Notes: generated by a model from the sequence alone, not told the origin. A stretch of 64,000 bases of DNA from Phaeobacter cretensis (GCF_047372505.1 NZ_JBKBEU010000001.1:3720001-3784000); one strand, 5' to 3'. Shown: positions 1-8,125, numbered from the stretch's first letter. A program made the numbers and translations.

Positions 1-1
1 G

Positions 2-652
2 GCTGCGCGCTGTGGCGGCGCAGGTGACGCGCAATCAGCCGGCTTTGACATGGTGCTGGTGGATGCGGGCACGCCGGGCCTGACGCGCAACCGGATTGAT
101 AAAACCGGAATGCCTGCGCTGGACACCAGCCATCTACAGTTTGACGACTGCCGTGTGCCACAAGACAACCTCTTGGGTGCCAGCGGCATGGGGTTCTTCT
201 ATCTGGTGAGTTTTCTCAGTATCGAGCGCCTGGTGCTAGCGGTCTATGCGCAAGCAATGACAGAGACGCTGCTGCACGAAACGATCAAGTCATGTAACAA
301 GCGAAAAACTGCACAGGGATCGACGCTGGATTATCAGGCAATTCAGTTCCGGCTGGCTAATCTCTACAGTGAGGCAATCGCCAATCGATCGTTTGTCGAC
401 AGCTGCATTACAGATCATCTGGCCGGACGACTGGACAATCGCAATGCCTGTATCGCCAAACTGCGCAGCACTGAGACCCTGTCTGCGTTGGCAGCGGTCA
501 AGCTTCAGCTCTCTGGTGCCCGTGGTTTCTGCGCAGCTGGTCAAGACACTGCAACGCAGGATGTATTGGACAGTGCAATCCAAACCATCTGGGGTGGCAG
601 TAGCGAAGTCATGCTTAATGTGGTCGGAAGCAGCCTCGCGAACGTCCTGTGA
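2..652 (+). CDS. acyl-CoA dehydrogenase family protein, 5' partial
   Basis: The reading frame is open from the first bases of the window, so the N-terminal part lies outside. The visible 216 residues hold the end of the middle beta domain (FDDCRVPQDNLLG) and the C-terminal helical FAD/acyl-binding domain ending in WGGSSEVMLNVVG. The usual medium-chain catalytic Glu position (YEG) is Gly here; a Glu in SIERL on the preceding helix matches the position used by isovaleryl- and long-chain-type enzymes. The stop overlaps a possible GTG start of the phosphopantetheinyl transferase gene, so the two are probably co-transcribed. Such dehydrogenases next to a PPTase often act on carrier-protein-bound acyl or aminoacyl groups in polyketide or nonribosomal peptide pathways; that role is inference. 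Confidence 0.85.
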   Translation, partial: AARCGGAGDAQSAGFDMVLVDAGTPGLTRNRIDKTGMPALDTSHLQFDDCRVPQDNLLGASGMGFFYLVSFLSIERLVLAVYAQAMTETLLHETIKSCNKRKTAQGSTLDYQAIQFRLANLYSEAIANRSFVDSCITDHLAGRLDNRNACIAKLRSTETLSALAAVKLQLSGARGFCAAGQDTATQDVLDSAIQTIWGGSSEVMLNVVGSSLANVL

Positions 653-660
653 GGCTCGCC

Positions 661-1410
661 ATGGCTGCGGATAGCCGTGATTTCCGGGTTCCGGTATTGC
701 ACCCGGATCATGTTCACGTTTGGCGCGGGACCATTGGTTCTGGCCAAATGCCTGACCCGGATCTGACGGTTTTGTCACAGGGTGAGCATGATCGCCTGAA
801 GAGCATCTCCAATCCGGATGCGCGTGCTCTGTACGCTGCATCTCATGTGGCGCTTCGCCATGTTCTAGCGGCCTATCATGGTCGCCCATCGGCGTCTCTG
901 CGCTTCAAATCTGCGGAGGGAGGCAAGCCATATCTTGTTGGCGGGCATGGTCTTTCGTTTAATCTCTCGCATTCTGGGCAGATGCTGCTGATCGCTGTAA
1001 CTCGTAGTGGCGAGGTCGGCGTCGACATTGAACGGACCCGCTACAGCCGCAGGTCCGAGGCGGTTGCCCGACGTTTCTTCGCGCCCGAAGAATATGCCGG
1101 ATTGGCGCAGTGTCCGGTTTCTCTGAAGTCACAGCACTTCGCCCAGATTTGGGCACTGAAAGAGGCCTATATCAAGGCTACAGGCCGGGGGCTTGCGCTA
1201 CCATTGCGTTCGTTTGCACTCCGATACGCCGGAGAAAAAGCCGAGTTAATCCGCACCGAGACTGGCAACCTGGATGATTGGACATTGGCCGCTTGGACAC
1301 CTGTATCGGGATATCGGGCCGCCGTTGCTGTTCAACGTCGCGGTGCTCAGATCCACCAGTTTGATCTTTCAGAAGCAAATATCCTTTGTTCTGCAGGTTC
1401 TCTTTCCTGA
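661..1410 (+). CDS. Sfp-type 4'-phosphopantetheinyl transferase
   Basis: Transfers the phosphopantetheine arm of CoA to a conserved serine of acyl or peptidyl carrier proteins. The family motifs are in order: FNLSHS near residue 100, GVDIE near 120 (Mg-binding Asp and Glu), and WALKEAYIKATGRGL near 170 with the catalytic Lys-Glu. About 249 residues, the usual size for the Sfp/EntD class rather than the short AcpS class. ATG 661 has GAGG six bases upstream; a GTG at 649 overlapping the previous stop would add four residues. Position after an acyl-CoA dehydrogenase suggests it serves a secondary-metabolite assembly line upstream of the window. Confidence 0.9.
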   Translation: MAADSRDFRVPVLHPDHVHVWRGTIGSGQMPDPDLTVLSQGEHDRLKSISNPDARALYAASHVALRHVLAAYHGRPSASLRFKSAEGGKPYLVGGHGLSFNLSHSGQMLLIAVTRSGEVGVDIERTRYSRRSEAVARRFFAPEEYAGLAQCPVSLKSQHFAQIWALKEAYIKATGRGLALPLRSFALRYAGEKAELIRTETGNLDDWTLAAWTPVSGYRAAVAVQRRGAQIHQFDLSEANILCSAGSLS

Positions 1411-1597
1411 AAACCGCATTCTGTCCGTCCTTAATCCCCATTCAGGACGCGCGCGATTGAACCCTAAGGCAGATTGATCTCGTCCTCTGGTGACATCCGG
1501 TGATTTCATGCCGCGTTTCAGACCCAGAGAGATAGCTCGCATCAATCGGTCGCGGCATGAACCCCCGCGACCCGTCAGGAGAACCAAGAGGTATCCC

Positions 1598-2188
1598 ATG
1601 ACCGTCCATCGTTTTCGCCCCCCGTTTCTGTCACATCTCACGCGCCTTGTTGCCATTGCGTTGGCTGCATTGAGTTTTGGCAGTGGCCCCGTCGCCGCTA
1701 AAAATGTCCCGATCCCGGAGTTTGCATCCCCGATCACCGCGGTCTGGCTGATTGGTGAAGAAACCACTCTGAAACTGAGCAATGGCAAAGGCGCGGCTCA
1801 GGCTTTGGAAATTTCTACCGGAACCAGTGTCGGATGTGGTCTGGATGCCAGAGTGGAGCATCGCGGCGATATCCTGGAAATCCATCTGACGCGCTCCGGG
1901 CTTGAAAGCAGCTGGTGGTGCGAACCGGAGCTTCATATCGCGATGCCACCGGAACTGGGCCTCAAGGTTGAGGTGACCAAACTGGTAGCGGACATTAACG
2001 GGGCCTTTGGCGCTGTTGATATCGCCTCGGAGAACTCGGTTGTGAATTTTACCGGCGATGCGGAACATTTCAAATTGACCGGTGCAAAGGCGATTTCTCG
2101 CCTAGAGTTCGGGCCGGCTACGAAACGTGAGAACGTTGATGTTAAAGTGCCGTTGAACCTGTCGCATGTATCCTTCCGCACCGAGTAA
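1598..2188 (+). CDS. small secreted or periplasmic protein of unknown function
   Basis: About 196 residues from ATG 1598, which has AAGAGG seven bases upstream. An in-frame ATG at 1490 would place about 36 Arg/Pro-rich residues before the signal peptide and is less likely. Residues 1-35 form a signal peptide (basic start, core LVAIALAALSFGSG, cleavage near VAA-K). The mature part alternates short hydrophobic and polar strands (ALEISTG, DILEIHLTR, VNFTGDAEHFKL), a pattern like stacked beta strands in DUF4097-type or adhesin-like proteins. It has two Cys residues that could form a disulfide. I do not recognise the family, and neighbours give no clear functional link. Confidence 0.65.
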   Translation: MTVHRFRPPFLSHLTRLVAIALAALSFGSGPVAAKNVPIPEFASPITAVWLIGEETTLKLSNGKGAAQALEISTGTSVGCGLDARVEHRGDILEIHLTRSGLESSWWCEPELHIAMPPELGLKVEVTKLVADINGAFGAVDIASENSVVNFTGDAEHFKLTGAKAISRLEFGPATKRENVDVKVPLNLSHVSFRTE

Positions 2189-2742
2189 TACGCCTGCATA
2201 ACGTTTCTGCGCGCAGCATGCTGTTCAGGCTCTGAGGGCTTGGACAGCATACAACGTGGGGACATCCAAACCGGAACACCTAAAACTGAGAAACGGAATT
2301 GTGCAGCGGGATCACAACCTGTTATAGGTGTTTGATAAATTGAATACACTTGTGGGTGGTTTTGCCGCTCATGAGTGAAATACACTGACGTAGGGTATGA
2401 AGATAGTGCGACTAAGGCGCAGAAAAACTGGGGCTGCCACGAGGTTCCCCAATTCCATCGTGTCGAGATGCAAGAAAATCCGCACGAGCCTGCTGCCGTC
2501 GCGGCAGACATCAACCAGAGTGAGGCTTGCAGGTCTGAGGTCTTCACAGATGGCTTTGATCCCCAACGACGACCGTTTGCACGCGCTTCGATGTCACATT
2601 CAAACATCCCAGACGCCGTATATGGTAATGACACAGTCATTTCATCTGACGGCGGCATGATATGGTGGGGAAGGAAGACGCAGCTGGCGGCGGATGCCTC
2701 GGAATGATGCAATTCGGCTGTAGTAAGTAGGGCACTTAACTA
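2189..2742. other. 554-base stretch without a confident gene
   Basis: No reading frame here has a convincing start, ribosome binding site and domain. The best candidate is a 65-codon minus-strand frame at 2369-2566, listed separately. Longer minus-strand frames run antisense into the secreted protein gene and look like shadows. The 3' part should contain the promoter of the AraC-type gene at 2743. Confidence 0.4.
2369..2566 (-). CDS. possible 65-residue protein or gene remnant
   Basis: A minus-strand frame starting MGIKAICEDL and containing LVRIFLHLDTMELG. Its composition looks more protein-like than other frames of this gap, but there is no clear ribosome binding site, no family I recognise and no operon partner. 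It could be a decayed gene. Low confidence. Confidence 0.2.
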   Translation of the reverse strand: MGIKAICEDLRPASLTLVDVCRDGSRLVRIFLHLDTMELGNLVAAPVFLRLSRTIFIPYVSVFHS

Positions 2743-3801
2743 ATGATTTTCATACCGATCGAATTCATGTTCGCGGCGCAGATGATGTTTCTGTTTATCT
2801 ATGTCGTTAGAAATGATGACACGACGAATAAGAATAAACCGTTTCTGTTGCTGATCCTACTGAGCTCTGTTCAATCTTTTCTTCTTGGACTGCGCTGGGG
2901 ATATGATGTCGAGGCCACATCCTACCTCGTGCCGATCCTTGCAACGCTAGTACCCGCCTTGGTTTACGCTGGGGTATTGAACGTTGTTGAGCGTGATCGC
3001 TGGCCGATGGCCCAGAGGTTGGCAGTGTATTATTTCCCGACCGTATTGGTGGTCGGGCTTACGTTATTCTGGCGCGAGGCCGTTGATATCGTAGTGGTCA
3101 TTACCTTCCTGTCCTATGCTGTCGTTATTTTGCGTCTGCTGTTACCCGGTACAGATGCCTTGCGGGTTACGCCGCTGGACGGCGCAGATTCCACCTATCG
3201 GGCGATATTCTTCGCCGCCTTGTCGTTGCTGTCCTTTGCTCTCATCGACACTATTTTGTTCCTGAGCTTTCTCTGGGAACATGTTGAGCACGTCCCGTCT
3301 GTTATCCTGTTTGCCAACTTCGCGGCGCTTGTAATGTTGGGGCTCGCGGCGACCCTTGCCAGCAACAGCAAGAGCCCGCCGGAATCGGCTCAACCGCGCC
3401 GTATAGACGAAGAAGAGCTGAGCGGGTCCGCAACCATCCAACGGATTGAGGAGCTGATGAACGATGACAACGTCTATCGTGACGCCAATCTAAATCTGGA
3501 ACGACTGGCGCGGAAGGCGCTGATCCCATCCCGTCAGATCTCGCAGGCAATCAACCGCTCGGCCGGAATGAACGTGTCGCAATATGTCAATGGATATCGC
3601 ATCGCTGAGGCCTGCGATCTGCTGCAAGAGACCCGCCGCTCGGTAACGGACATTATGTTCGACGTCGGTTTTCAGACAAAGTCCAATTTCAATCGGGAGT
3701 TCAGACGCGTCACAGGCATGACTCCACAAGCGTGGCGCAGCAAATACACGCAGGATTGCGTCGAGGGGCAGCCCACCACAATGCCCAGCCACGCGTCGTA
3801 G
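2743..3801 (+). CDS. AraC-family transcriptional regulator with N-terminal membrane domain
   Basis: 352 residues. The first 210 or so carry about six or seven hydrophobic membrane segments (starting FMFAAQMMFLFIYVV and ending FANFAALVMLGLAATLA). A charged linker follows, then a C-terminal AraC/XylS double helix-turn-helix from about residue 235 (NLNLERLARKALIPSRQIS, then VTDIMFDVGFQTKSNFNREF and GMTPQAWR). This is the layout of membrane-bound AraC regulators that sense an external or membrane signal directly; target and signal are unknown. It stands alone, and the next gene downstream is the convergent tmRNA gene. Confidence 0.85.
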   Translation: MIFIPIEFMFAAQMMFLFIYVVRNDDTTNKNKPFLLLILLSSVQSFLLGLRWGYDVEATSYLVPILATLVPALVYAGVLNVVERDRWPMAQRLAVYYFPTVLVVGLTLFWREAVDIVVVITFLSYAVVILRLLLPGTDALRVTPLDGADSTYRAIFFAALSLLSFALIDTILFLSFLWEHVEHVPSVILFANFAALVMLGLAATLASNSKSPPESAQPRRIDEEELSGSATIQRIEELMNDDNVYRDANLNLERLARKALIPSRQISQAINRSAGMNVSQYVNGYRIAEACDLLQETRRSVTDIMFDVGFQTKSNFNREFRRVTGMTPQAWRSKYTQDCVEGQPTTMPSHAS

Positions 3802-3819
3802 GAAGAGGGCGTACCCCAA

Positions 3820-3851
3820 GAAGTGCCTCAGTACTTGAAAGGGGGCACTTC
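3820..3851. terminator. hairpin after the AraC-type gene
   Basis: GAAGTGCC at 3820-3827 pairs with GGCACTTC at 3844-3851 across a 16-base loop, between the ends of the convergent AraC-type gene and tmRNA gene. There is no strong T run on either side, so termination is only a suggestion. Confidence 0.35.
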
Positions 3852-3944
3852 AGACGTGATGCGGAGCGTTACGGTCTCTCTGCCTAAATACGTTTCATAC
3901 TTAAAGGCCGATACAGCAGCGGTGCTTGTTCCAGATGGTTTGGC

Positions 3945-4272
3945 AGGGGAGGGAGGAAGTGCAGGTTTCTGTTGCCAGGTACCTGCGAACCCCGCCTTAC
4001 ACGGCTAGGCGCAAGGACTTAAGTTTCGGCGACATTAACAGCTTACGCTGCTACTGCCATTGCCGGAGCACGATTGTCATTTGCAATTGTACAAGTTTCG
4101 CCGGTAACGGTGGCAGACAGCCGAGACAAAGCTAACCCCTTTAGACGTTCGTCGATCCTGTTTCGACCCCATGATCCCCAAATGAAGGATGTTTGGTGGA
4201 GTCGCCGGGTACCGCCCCCGGGTCCGATCCGCTTATTACGAGCGCGTTTATGTCCATATTTCCCGAAGGAAC
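3945..4272 (-). ncRNA. ssrA: tmRNA, circularly permuted two-piece form
   Basis: Rescues stalled ribosomes together with SmpB and tags the truncated peptide for proteolysis. Read on the minus strand, the acceptor piece comes first and ends with CGACTCC-ACCA (CCA end at 4194). A 23-base intervening segment (4171-4193) follows, then the coding piece beginning GGGGTCG (4170-4164). GGGGTCG and CGACTCC form a seven-pair acceptor stem with one G-U. GGATCGACG follows, as in other tmRNAs. The tag frame at 4084-4043 reads ANDNRAPAMAVAA-stop, a typical alphaproteobacterial degradation tag. The acceptor arm carries CCCGGGGGCGGTACCCGG in place of a canonical T arm. The 5' end is set from the promoter; the 3' end is approximate, near the hairpin with GCAGGT and ACCTGC at about 3960-3990. 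Confidence 0.93.
4043..4084 (-). CDS. tmRNA proteolysis tag reading frame
   Basis: GCA at 4084-4082 is the resume codon. Thirteen codons give ANDNRAPAMAVAA, followed by TAA at 4045-4043. The hydrophobic C-terminus ending in Ala-Ala is the ClpXP/ClpAP recognition end. It is decoded only after trans-translation and has no start codon of its own. Confidence 0.9.
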   Translation of the reverse strand, partial: ANDNRAPAMAVAA

Positions 4273-4278
4273 ATGTAC

Positions 4279-4307
4279 AATATAGGGGCAGGCGCGGCGG
4301 AGTTAAA
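4279..4307 (-). promoter_or_regulatory. sigma-70-type promoter of the tmRNA gene
   Basis: On the minus strand TTTAAC (4307-4302) is followed by a 17-base spacer and TATATT (4284-4279). Both boxes are close to the housekeeping consensus and the spacing is ideal, which places the start of transcription near 4272, just before the acceptor piece. Confidence 0.75.
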
Positions 4308-4382
4308 GGGGAAATGGCCCATTGTTGCCGGGTATTTCTATAGGTGCGGCGTAGGCTCGGATTTTGCAAAAGCTCAGATAGC

Positions 4383-5132
4383 TCAGTCTTTTGCCGCGCG
4401 TAGTGCATGTGGCGTACGACGCGCAAAGACCGCAGAGGCCAATGTCCGGGTTTCCTCCTCCAGCTCAGTCAGGCCCAGGCTGATGGCCGGTGCGTCGCGT
4501 GCTTCGGTTGCGTCGGCAATGGCCTTGTGCAGGTTCACCATCCGGGCACGATCCCTTGCGGTAAAGGTGATCATATTCATCAAGGGCTGCATTGCCTCCA
4601 CGGCACCGGCCAGTTGATAGGACAAGACCGGATTACCCGCGGCATCGACCAATGCGCGGTGAAACATTACGTCCGAGTCACAAAACGCCTCATCCGTCAG
4701 GCCGGACTGGTTCTGGCGAAAGACCTCGGAGCGCATGACGGCCAGCTGATCGGCGCTTCGGCGTTCTGCAGCAAGGGGCGCACAGGCCCGTTCGAGCGCG
4801 TAGCGGGCCTCGCAGGCAGTATCAAAACTCACCGCATTCATGCTCAGCAGGAGGGTCGAGGTGGTCACCTGTTGAGCATAAGCGTCCTGATAGCTCAGCT
4901 TGTTGACAAAGGCGCCACCGGTCGCCCCGCGCTGGGTGCGGATCAGGGATTGTGCTGCCAGACGCTTGAGCGCTTCGCGGACGGTGGGGCGGGAAACTTC
5001 AAATTGTTCTGCCAGTTCGGCTTCGGATGGCAAGCGTTCATTGACGATCAATCTGCCTTCAACAATGCCGTCGCGAATTGCGTTTGCGATCTGGGCCGAG
5101 AGGTTGGCCGGGCTGTTTGGGTCGATCTTCAT
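4383..5132 (-). CDS. GntR-family regulator (FadR/FCD type), probable dmdA-acuI regulator
   Basis: 249 residues: an N-terminal winged helix (residues 10-75, RLPSEAELAEQFEVSRPTVR and GATGGAFV) and a C-terminal all-helical FCD domain (DVMFHRALVDAAGNPVL supplies metal/ligand-binding Asp and His). It is transcribed away from dmdA with about 240 bases between starts, the arrangement expected of a local regulator. Two GTCT(T/G)ACATTTAAA repeats in that gap each carry the GT-N3-AC core of FadR-type operators. A GntR regulator beside dmdA-acuI is also found in Ruegeria pomeroyi. The effector is not visible from sequence; acryloyl-CoA or a related DMSP breakdown intermediate is a reasonable guess. Confidence 0.88.
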   Translation of the reverse strand: MKIDPNSPANLSAQIANAIRDGIVEGRLIVNERLPSEAELAEQFEVSRPTVREALKRLAAQSLIRTQRGATGGAFVNKLSYQDAYAQQVTTSTLLLSMNAVSFDTACEARYALERACAPLAAERRSADQLAVMRSEVFRQNQSGLTDEAFCDSDVMFHRALVDAAGNPVLSYQLAGAVEAMQPLMNMITFTARDRARMVNLHKAIADATEARDAPAISLGLTELEEETRTLASAVFARRTPHALRAAKD

Positions 5133-5197
5133 AAGCAGTCCTTGGTCTTTGGCATCGGCGGTTTAGAGCATTCTTGCGAGGAAAGCAAAAATCATTT

Positions 5198-5226
5198 GTC
5201 TTACATTTAAAGGTCTGACATTTAAA
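5198..5226. promoter_or_regulatory. tandem direct repeat, candidate GntR operators
   Basis: GTCTTACATTTAAA (5198-5211) and GTCTGACATTTAAA (5213-5226) are 14-base direct repeats with a 15-base period and one difference. Each contains GT-N3-AC, the core of FadR-subfamily GntR sites. They sit near the GntR start side of the GntR/dmdA divergent region. Confidence 0.5.
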
Positions 5227-5374
5227 TCCATGACAATTGAAACCGGAAACGGGCGAGTCGAGGAAGGCCGATGGGATCTGCGGCACTGTTCGGAGGCGCG
5301 TTGCACCAGCCGGTTTTTTGGGAGGAGCAAGGCCTGTGGCTACAGGTCTTGAGTCAAAGAGAGGAAAAATAGCC

Positions 5375-6478
5375 ATGGCATTGATCTCACCTTCGCGGCG
5401 TTTGCGTCGTACTGCCTTCTCGGAAGGCGTCGAAGCACAGGGCGTTAAGGCCTACACGGTCTATAATCGGATGCTATTGCCGACCGTATTTGAAAGCATT
5501 GAAGCGGATTATCATCACCTGAAAAACAATGTGCAGATCTGGGATGTATCCTGTGAACGTCAGGTCGAGCTGAGGGGGCCGGATGCCGCCAAGCTGATGC
5601 AAATGCTGACGCCCCGCGATCTGCGTGCCATGATGGTGGGGCAATGTTATTATGTGCCGATTGTCGACGAGACAGGCGGCATGCTGAATGATCCGGTCGC
5701 TGTGAAACTGGCTGAGGACCGTTGGTGGATATCCATTGCTGACAGCGACTTGTTGTATTGGGTCAAAGGTGTTGCCAATGGCTGGCGACTGGATGTCCTC
5801 GTTGACGAACCCGATGTGTCGCCATTGGCAATTCAGGGACCAAAAGCCGACGATCTTGTCGAGCGGGTATTTGGGGAATCCATCCGCAATATCAAGTTCT
5901 TCCGCTACGGTGTGTATCAATTTGAAGGCCGTGATCTGGTCGTTGCGCGGTCTGGTTACTCAAAACAGGGCGGGTTCGAGATCTACGTCGAGGGCAGCGA
6001 CATTTGTATGCCGCTGTGGAACCGTCTTTTTGAGGCAGGTGAAGACCTGAATGTGCGGGCAGGCTGTCCCAATCTGATTGAAAGGATCGAAGGTGGCTTG
6101 CTGAGCTACGGTAATGATATGACCGACGACAATACGCCACATGAATGTGGGCTGGGTCGGTTCTGCAATACCCACACCGCCATTGGCTGTATTGGCCGTG
6201 ACGCATTGCTACGGGTGGCCAATGAAGGGCCGGTGAAGCAGATCCGCGCGATCGAAATTGGCGGTGATGCGGTGCCCGGATGTGATCGGGTCTGGCCCGT
6301 GTTTGCAGGCGGCAAACGGGTCGGCCATCTAACATCGGCGGCATGGTCGCCGGAGTTCAAGACCAACGTTGCGATTGGCATGGTGCGTATGACCCATTGG
6401 GACGCGGGCACTAAGCTGGAGGTAGAGACACCGGATGGCATGCGCCCGGCGTTGGTGAAAGACAAATTCTGGATCTGA
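5375..6478 (+). CDS. dmdA: dimethylsulfoniopropionate demethylase
   Basis: Moves a methyl group from DMSP to tetrahydrofolate, giving methylmercaptopropionate, the first step of the demethylation route in marine alphaproteobacteria. The protein is a GcvT-fold aminomethyltransferase of 367 residues from ATG 5375, close to the roughly 365 of characterised DmdA. ATG 5375 has GAGG ten bases upstream; an in-frame ATG at 5237 would add 46 residues that do not resemble the family. Characteristic stretches are YTVYNRMLLPTVF near residue 30, IWDVSCERQVEL near 60 and ARSGYSKQGGFEIYVEG near 200. The gene is 13 bases upstream of acuI and divergent from a GntR regulator. Confidence 0.93.
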   Translation: MALISPSRRLRRTAFSEGVEAQGVKAYTVYNRMLLPTVFESIEADYHHLKNNVQIWDVSCERQVELRGPDAAKLMQMLTPRDLRAMMVGQCYYVPIVDETGGMLNDPVAVKLAEDRWWISIADSDLLYWVKGVANGWRLDVLVDEPDVSPLAIQGPKADDLVERVFGESIRNIKFFRYGVYQFEGRDLVVARSGYSKQGGFEIYVEGSDICMPLWNRLFEAGEDLNVRAGCPNLIERIEGGLLSYGNDMTDDNTPHECGLGRFCNTHTAIGCIGRDALLRVANEGPVKQIRAIEIGGDAVPGCDRVWPVFAGGKRVGHLTSAAWSPEFKTNVAIGMVRMTHWDAGTKLEVETPDGMRPALVKDKFWI

Positions 6479-6491
6479 GGGAAAGACGAAA

Positions 6492-7487
6492 ATGTTCAAG
6501 GCTTTACTGCTAACCAAAGACGAAGAAACGGGGCTGGCCTCTGCTGCCATCACCGAGCTGGATGATGATCAGCTGCCTGCAGGCGATGTTACTGTGGCCG
6601 TGGAATACTCGACAGTGAACTACAAAGATGGCCTGTGCCTCAGCCCGAAGGGCGGTGGCCTGGTGCGCAATTATCCCCATGTCGGGGGTATCGATTTTGC
6701 GGGCACCGTCGAGAGCTCGAATGACGACCGCTATAAGGCGGGGGACAAGGTGGTGTTGACGGGTTGGCGCGTCGGCGAAACCTATTGGGGCGGCTACGCG
6801 CAAAAGGCTCGAGTCAAAGCCGATTGGCTGGTTCCCTTGCCGGAAGCATTGACGCCTGCGCAATCCATGGCAGTTGGTACGGCCGGCTTCACGGCCATGC
6901 TGGCGGTGATGGCGTTGGAAGATCATGGTCTAAAACCAGATCAGGGCCCGGTGCTCGTGACAGGTGCGGCGGGCGGTGTCGGATCCGTTGCAACCGCCAT
7001 CCTGTCAAACATGGGCTACGAGGTTGCGGCAGTGACCGGGCGGCCGGAAACAGCCGACTATCTGACCGGATTGGGCGCGACCCAGATTGTTCCGCGCGAA
7101 GATCTGAACGAGACCGTGAAGCGTCCGCTGGAAAGTGAGAACTGGGCTGGCTGTATTGATGCCGTCGGTGGCGATATGCTTGCGCGTGTCCTTGGCCAGA
7201 TGAAATACGGCGCTTCAGTAGCAGCAGTTGGTCTTGCAGGCGGTGCGGGTCTGCCCGCCACTGTGATCCCCTTCCTGTTGCGCGGCGTGAACCTCCTTGG
7301 CATCGATAGTGTGATGCAGCCATATGAAAATCGCTTGCGGGCTTGGCAGCGGGTGGCCACAGATCTGCCGATGGACAAGCTGGAAGCGATGGTCAAACCT
7401 GCCACCCTTTCCGACCTGCCGCAGCTCGGGGCCGATATCCTGAAGGGGCAGGTGCAAGGCCGCGTTGTTGTAGACGTAAACGCCTGA
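6492..7487 (+). CDS. acuI: acryloyl-CoA reductase (NADPH), MDR family
   Basis: Reduces acryloyl-CoA, a toxic electrophile arising from DMSP metabolism, to propionyl-CoA. It is a 331-residue zinc-free medium-chain dehydrogenase/reductase of the YhdH type. The N-terminal GroES-like half contains STVNYKDGLCL and YPHVGGIDFAGTV. The C-terminal Rossmann half contains VTGAAGGVGSVATAIL near residue 155 and the family feature VTGRPETADYLTGLGA. GAGG sits about 14 bases before ATG and AAGACGAAA in between. It is co-transcribed with dmdA, the known roseobacter arrangement, and ends at a strong bidirectional terminator. Confidence 0.93.
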   Translation: MFKALLLTKDEETGLASAAITELDDDQLPAGDVTVAVEYSTVNYKDGLCLSPKGGGLVRNYPHVGGIDFAGTVESSNDDRYKAGDKVVLTGWRVGETYWGGYAQKARVKADWLVPLPEALTPAQSMAVGTAGFTAMLAVMALEDHGLKPDQGPVLVTGAAGGVGSVATAILSNMGYEVAAVTGRPETADYLTGLGATQIVPREDLNETVKRPLESENWAGCIDAVGGDMLARVLGQMKYGASVAAVGLAGGAGLPATVIPFLLRGVNLLGIDSVMQPYENRLRAWQRVATDLPMDKLEAMVKPATLSDLPQLGADILKGQVQGRVVVDVNA

Positions 7488-7570
7488 TCTTGCGCGGCCT
7501 TATAGGGCCCTCGGGATATCTGATTGATACGTAACACGCGCGGACGGGTTCGTATTGAAAAGCCAAGAGA

Positions 7571-7597
7571 AACGCCCCGATGAGTGTTCGGGGCGTT
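7571..7597. terminator. bidirectional intrinsic terminator
   Basis: AACGCCCCGA (7571-7580) pairs perfectly with TCGGGGCGTT (7588-7597) around a seven-base loop. T-rich bases follow on the plus strand and TCTCTT on the minus strand. It separates convergent acuI and the VOC-family gene. Confidence 0.85.
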
Positions 7598-7604
7598 TTC
7601 CGTT

Positions 7605-7988
7605 TTATGAAGCGGCCTCATAAAAACCAACTGAATTTCCATCGGGATCCTTGGCGTAGAAGAAACGTCCAGCTGGCAGTGGCACCGGCTCAGACACCAC
7701 TTGGCCGCCCGCAGCCGTCACCCGCTCCATAGTTACCTCAAGCGTGCCTTCGGCGGCTAGATGCAGGGTGGGGCCAACGCCGTCGGGAGCAGGGGTTCCG
7801 GGATAGATGCTCAGCGCAATACCATTTGCGCGATCCAGGGGGTGAAACACCAGCATCGGATTTGGCCCATCCGTGACCAATTCCAGATCGGCGCCTGTAA
7901 CCTGCTGATAAAATTTGGTTGCGCCATCCATATCGGTGACCGGGATTTCACCCCAGACCAGAAAATCCTTGGGAGTATACGCCATCAT
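7605..7988 (-). CDS. VOC (glyoxalase/bleomycin-resistance fold) family protein
   Basis: 127 residues with two beta-alpha-beta-beta-beta units: WGEIPVTDMDGATKFYQ at the N-terminus and FFYAKDPDGNSVGFYE at the C-terminus, the latter being the usual VOC ending with a metal-binding Glu. This small single-domain type includes glyoxalase-like and dioxygenase-like proteins, and the substrate cannot be told. AAGGAAG upstream serves either ATG at 7988 or 7985. It is transcribed alone, convergent with acuI. Confidence 0.8.
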   Translation of the reverse strand: MMAYTPKDFLVWGEIPVTDMDGATKFYQQVTGADLELVTDGPNPMLVFHPLDRANGIALSIYPGTPAPDGVGPTLHLAAEGTLEVTMERVTAAGGQVVSEPVPLPAGRFFYAKDPDGNSVGFYEAAS

Positions 7989-8125
7989 TTGCTTCCTTTC
8001 ATGCTGATGTAAGGCCTAGCTACCGGCCTCTAATGACAGAATGTGTCATCAGGCAGCTGCGCTTACAGCGCTTGACCTTGCCCGCCATCCTCGGCACTTC
8101 TTTTGAGACAGAAAAAGGAGAGACC

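Noticed and set aside
1933..2712. 259-codon minus-strand frame
   Set aside because: It is antisense to the end of the secreted protein gene, lacks a ribosome binding site and shows no domain; high GC gives many such shadow frames.
3823..4426. Several short frames on both strands
   Set aside because: They overlay the tmRNA gene, which explains the sequence; one of them ends with the tmRNA tag by construction.
5237..5374. N-terminal extension of DmdA from ATG 5237
   Set aside because: The extra 46 residues do not resemble the family, and ATG 5375 has a proper ribosome binding site and gives the usual length.
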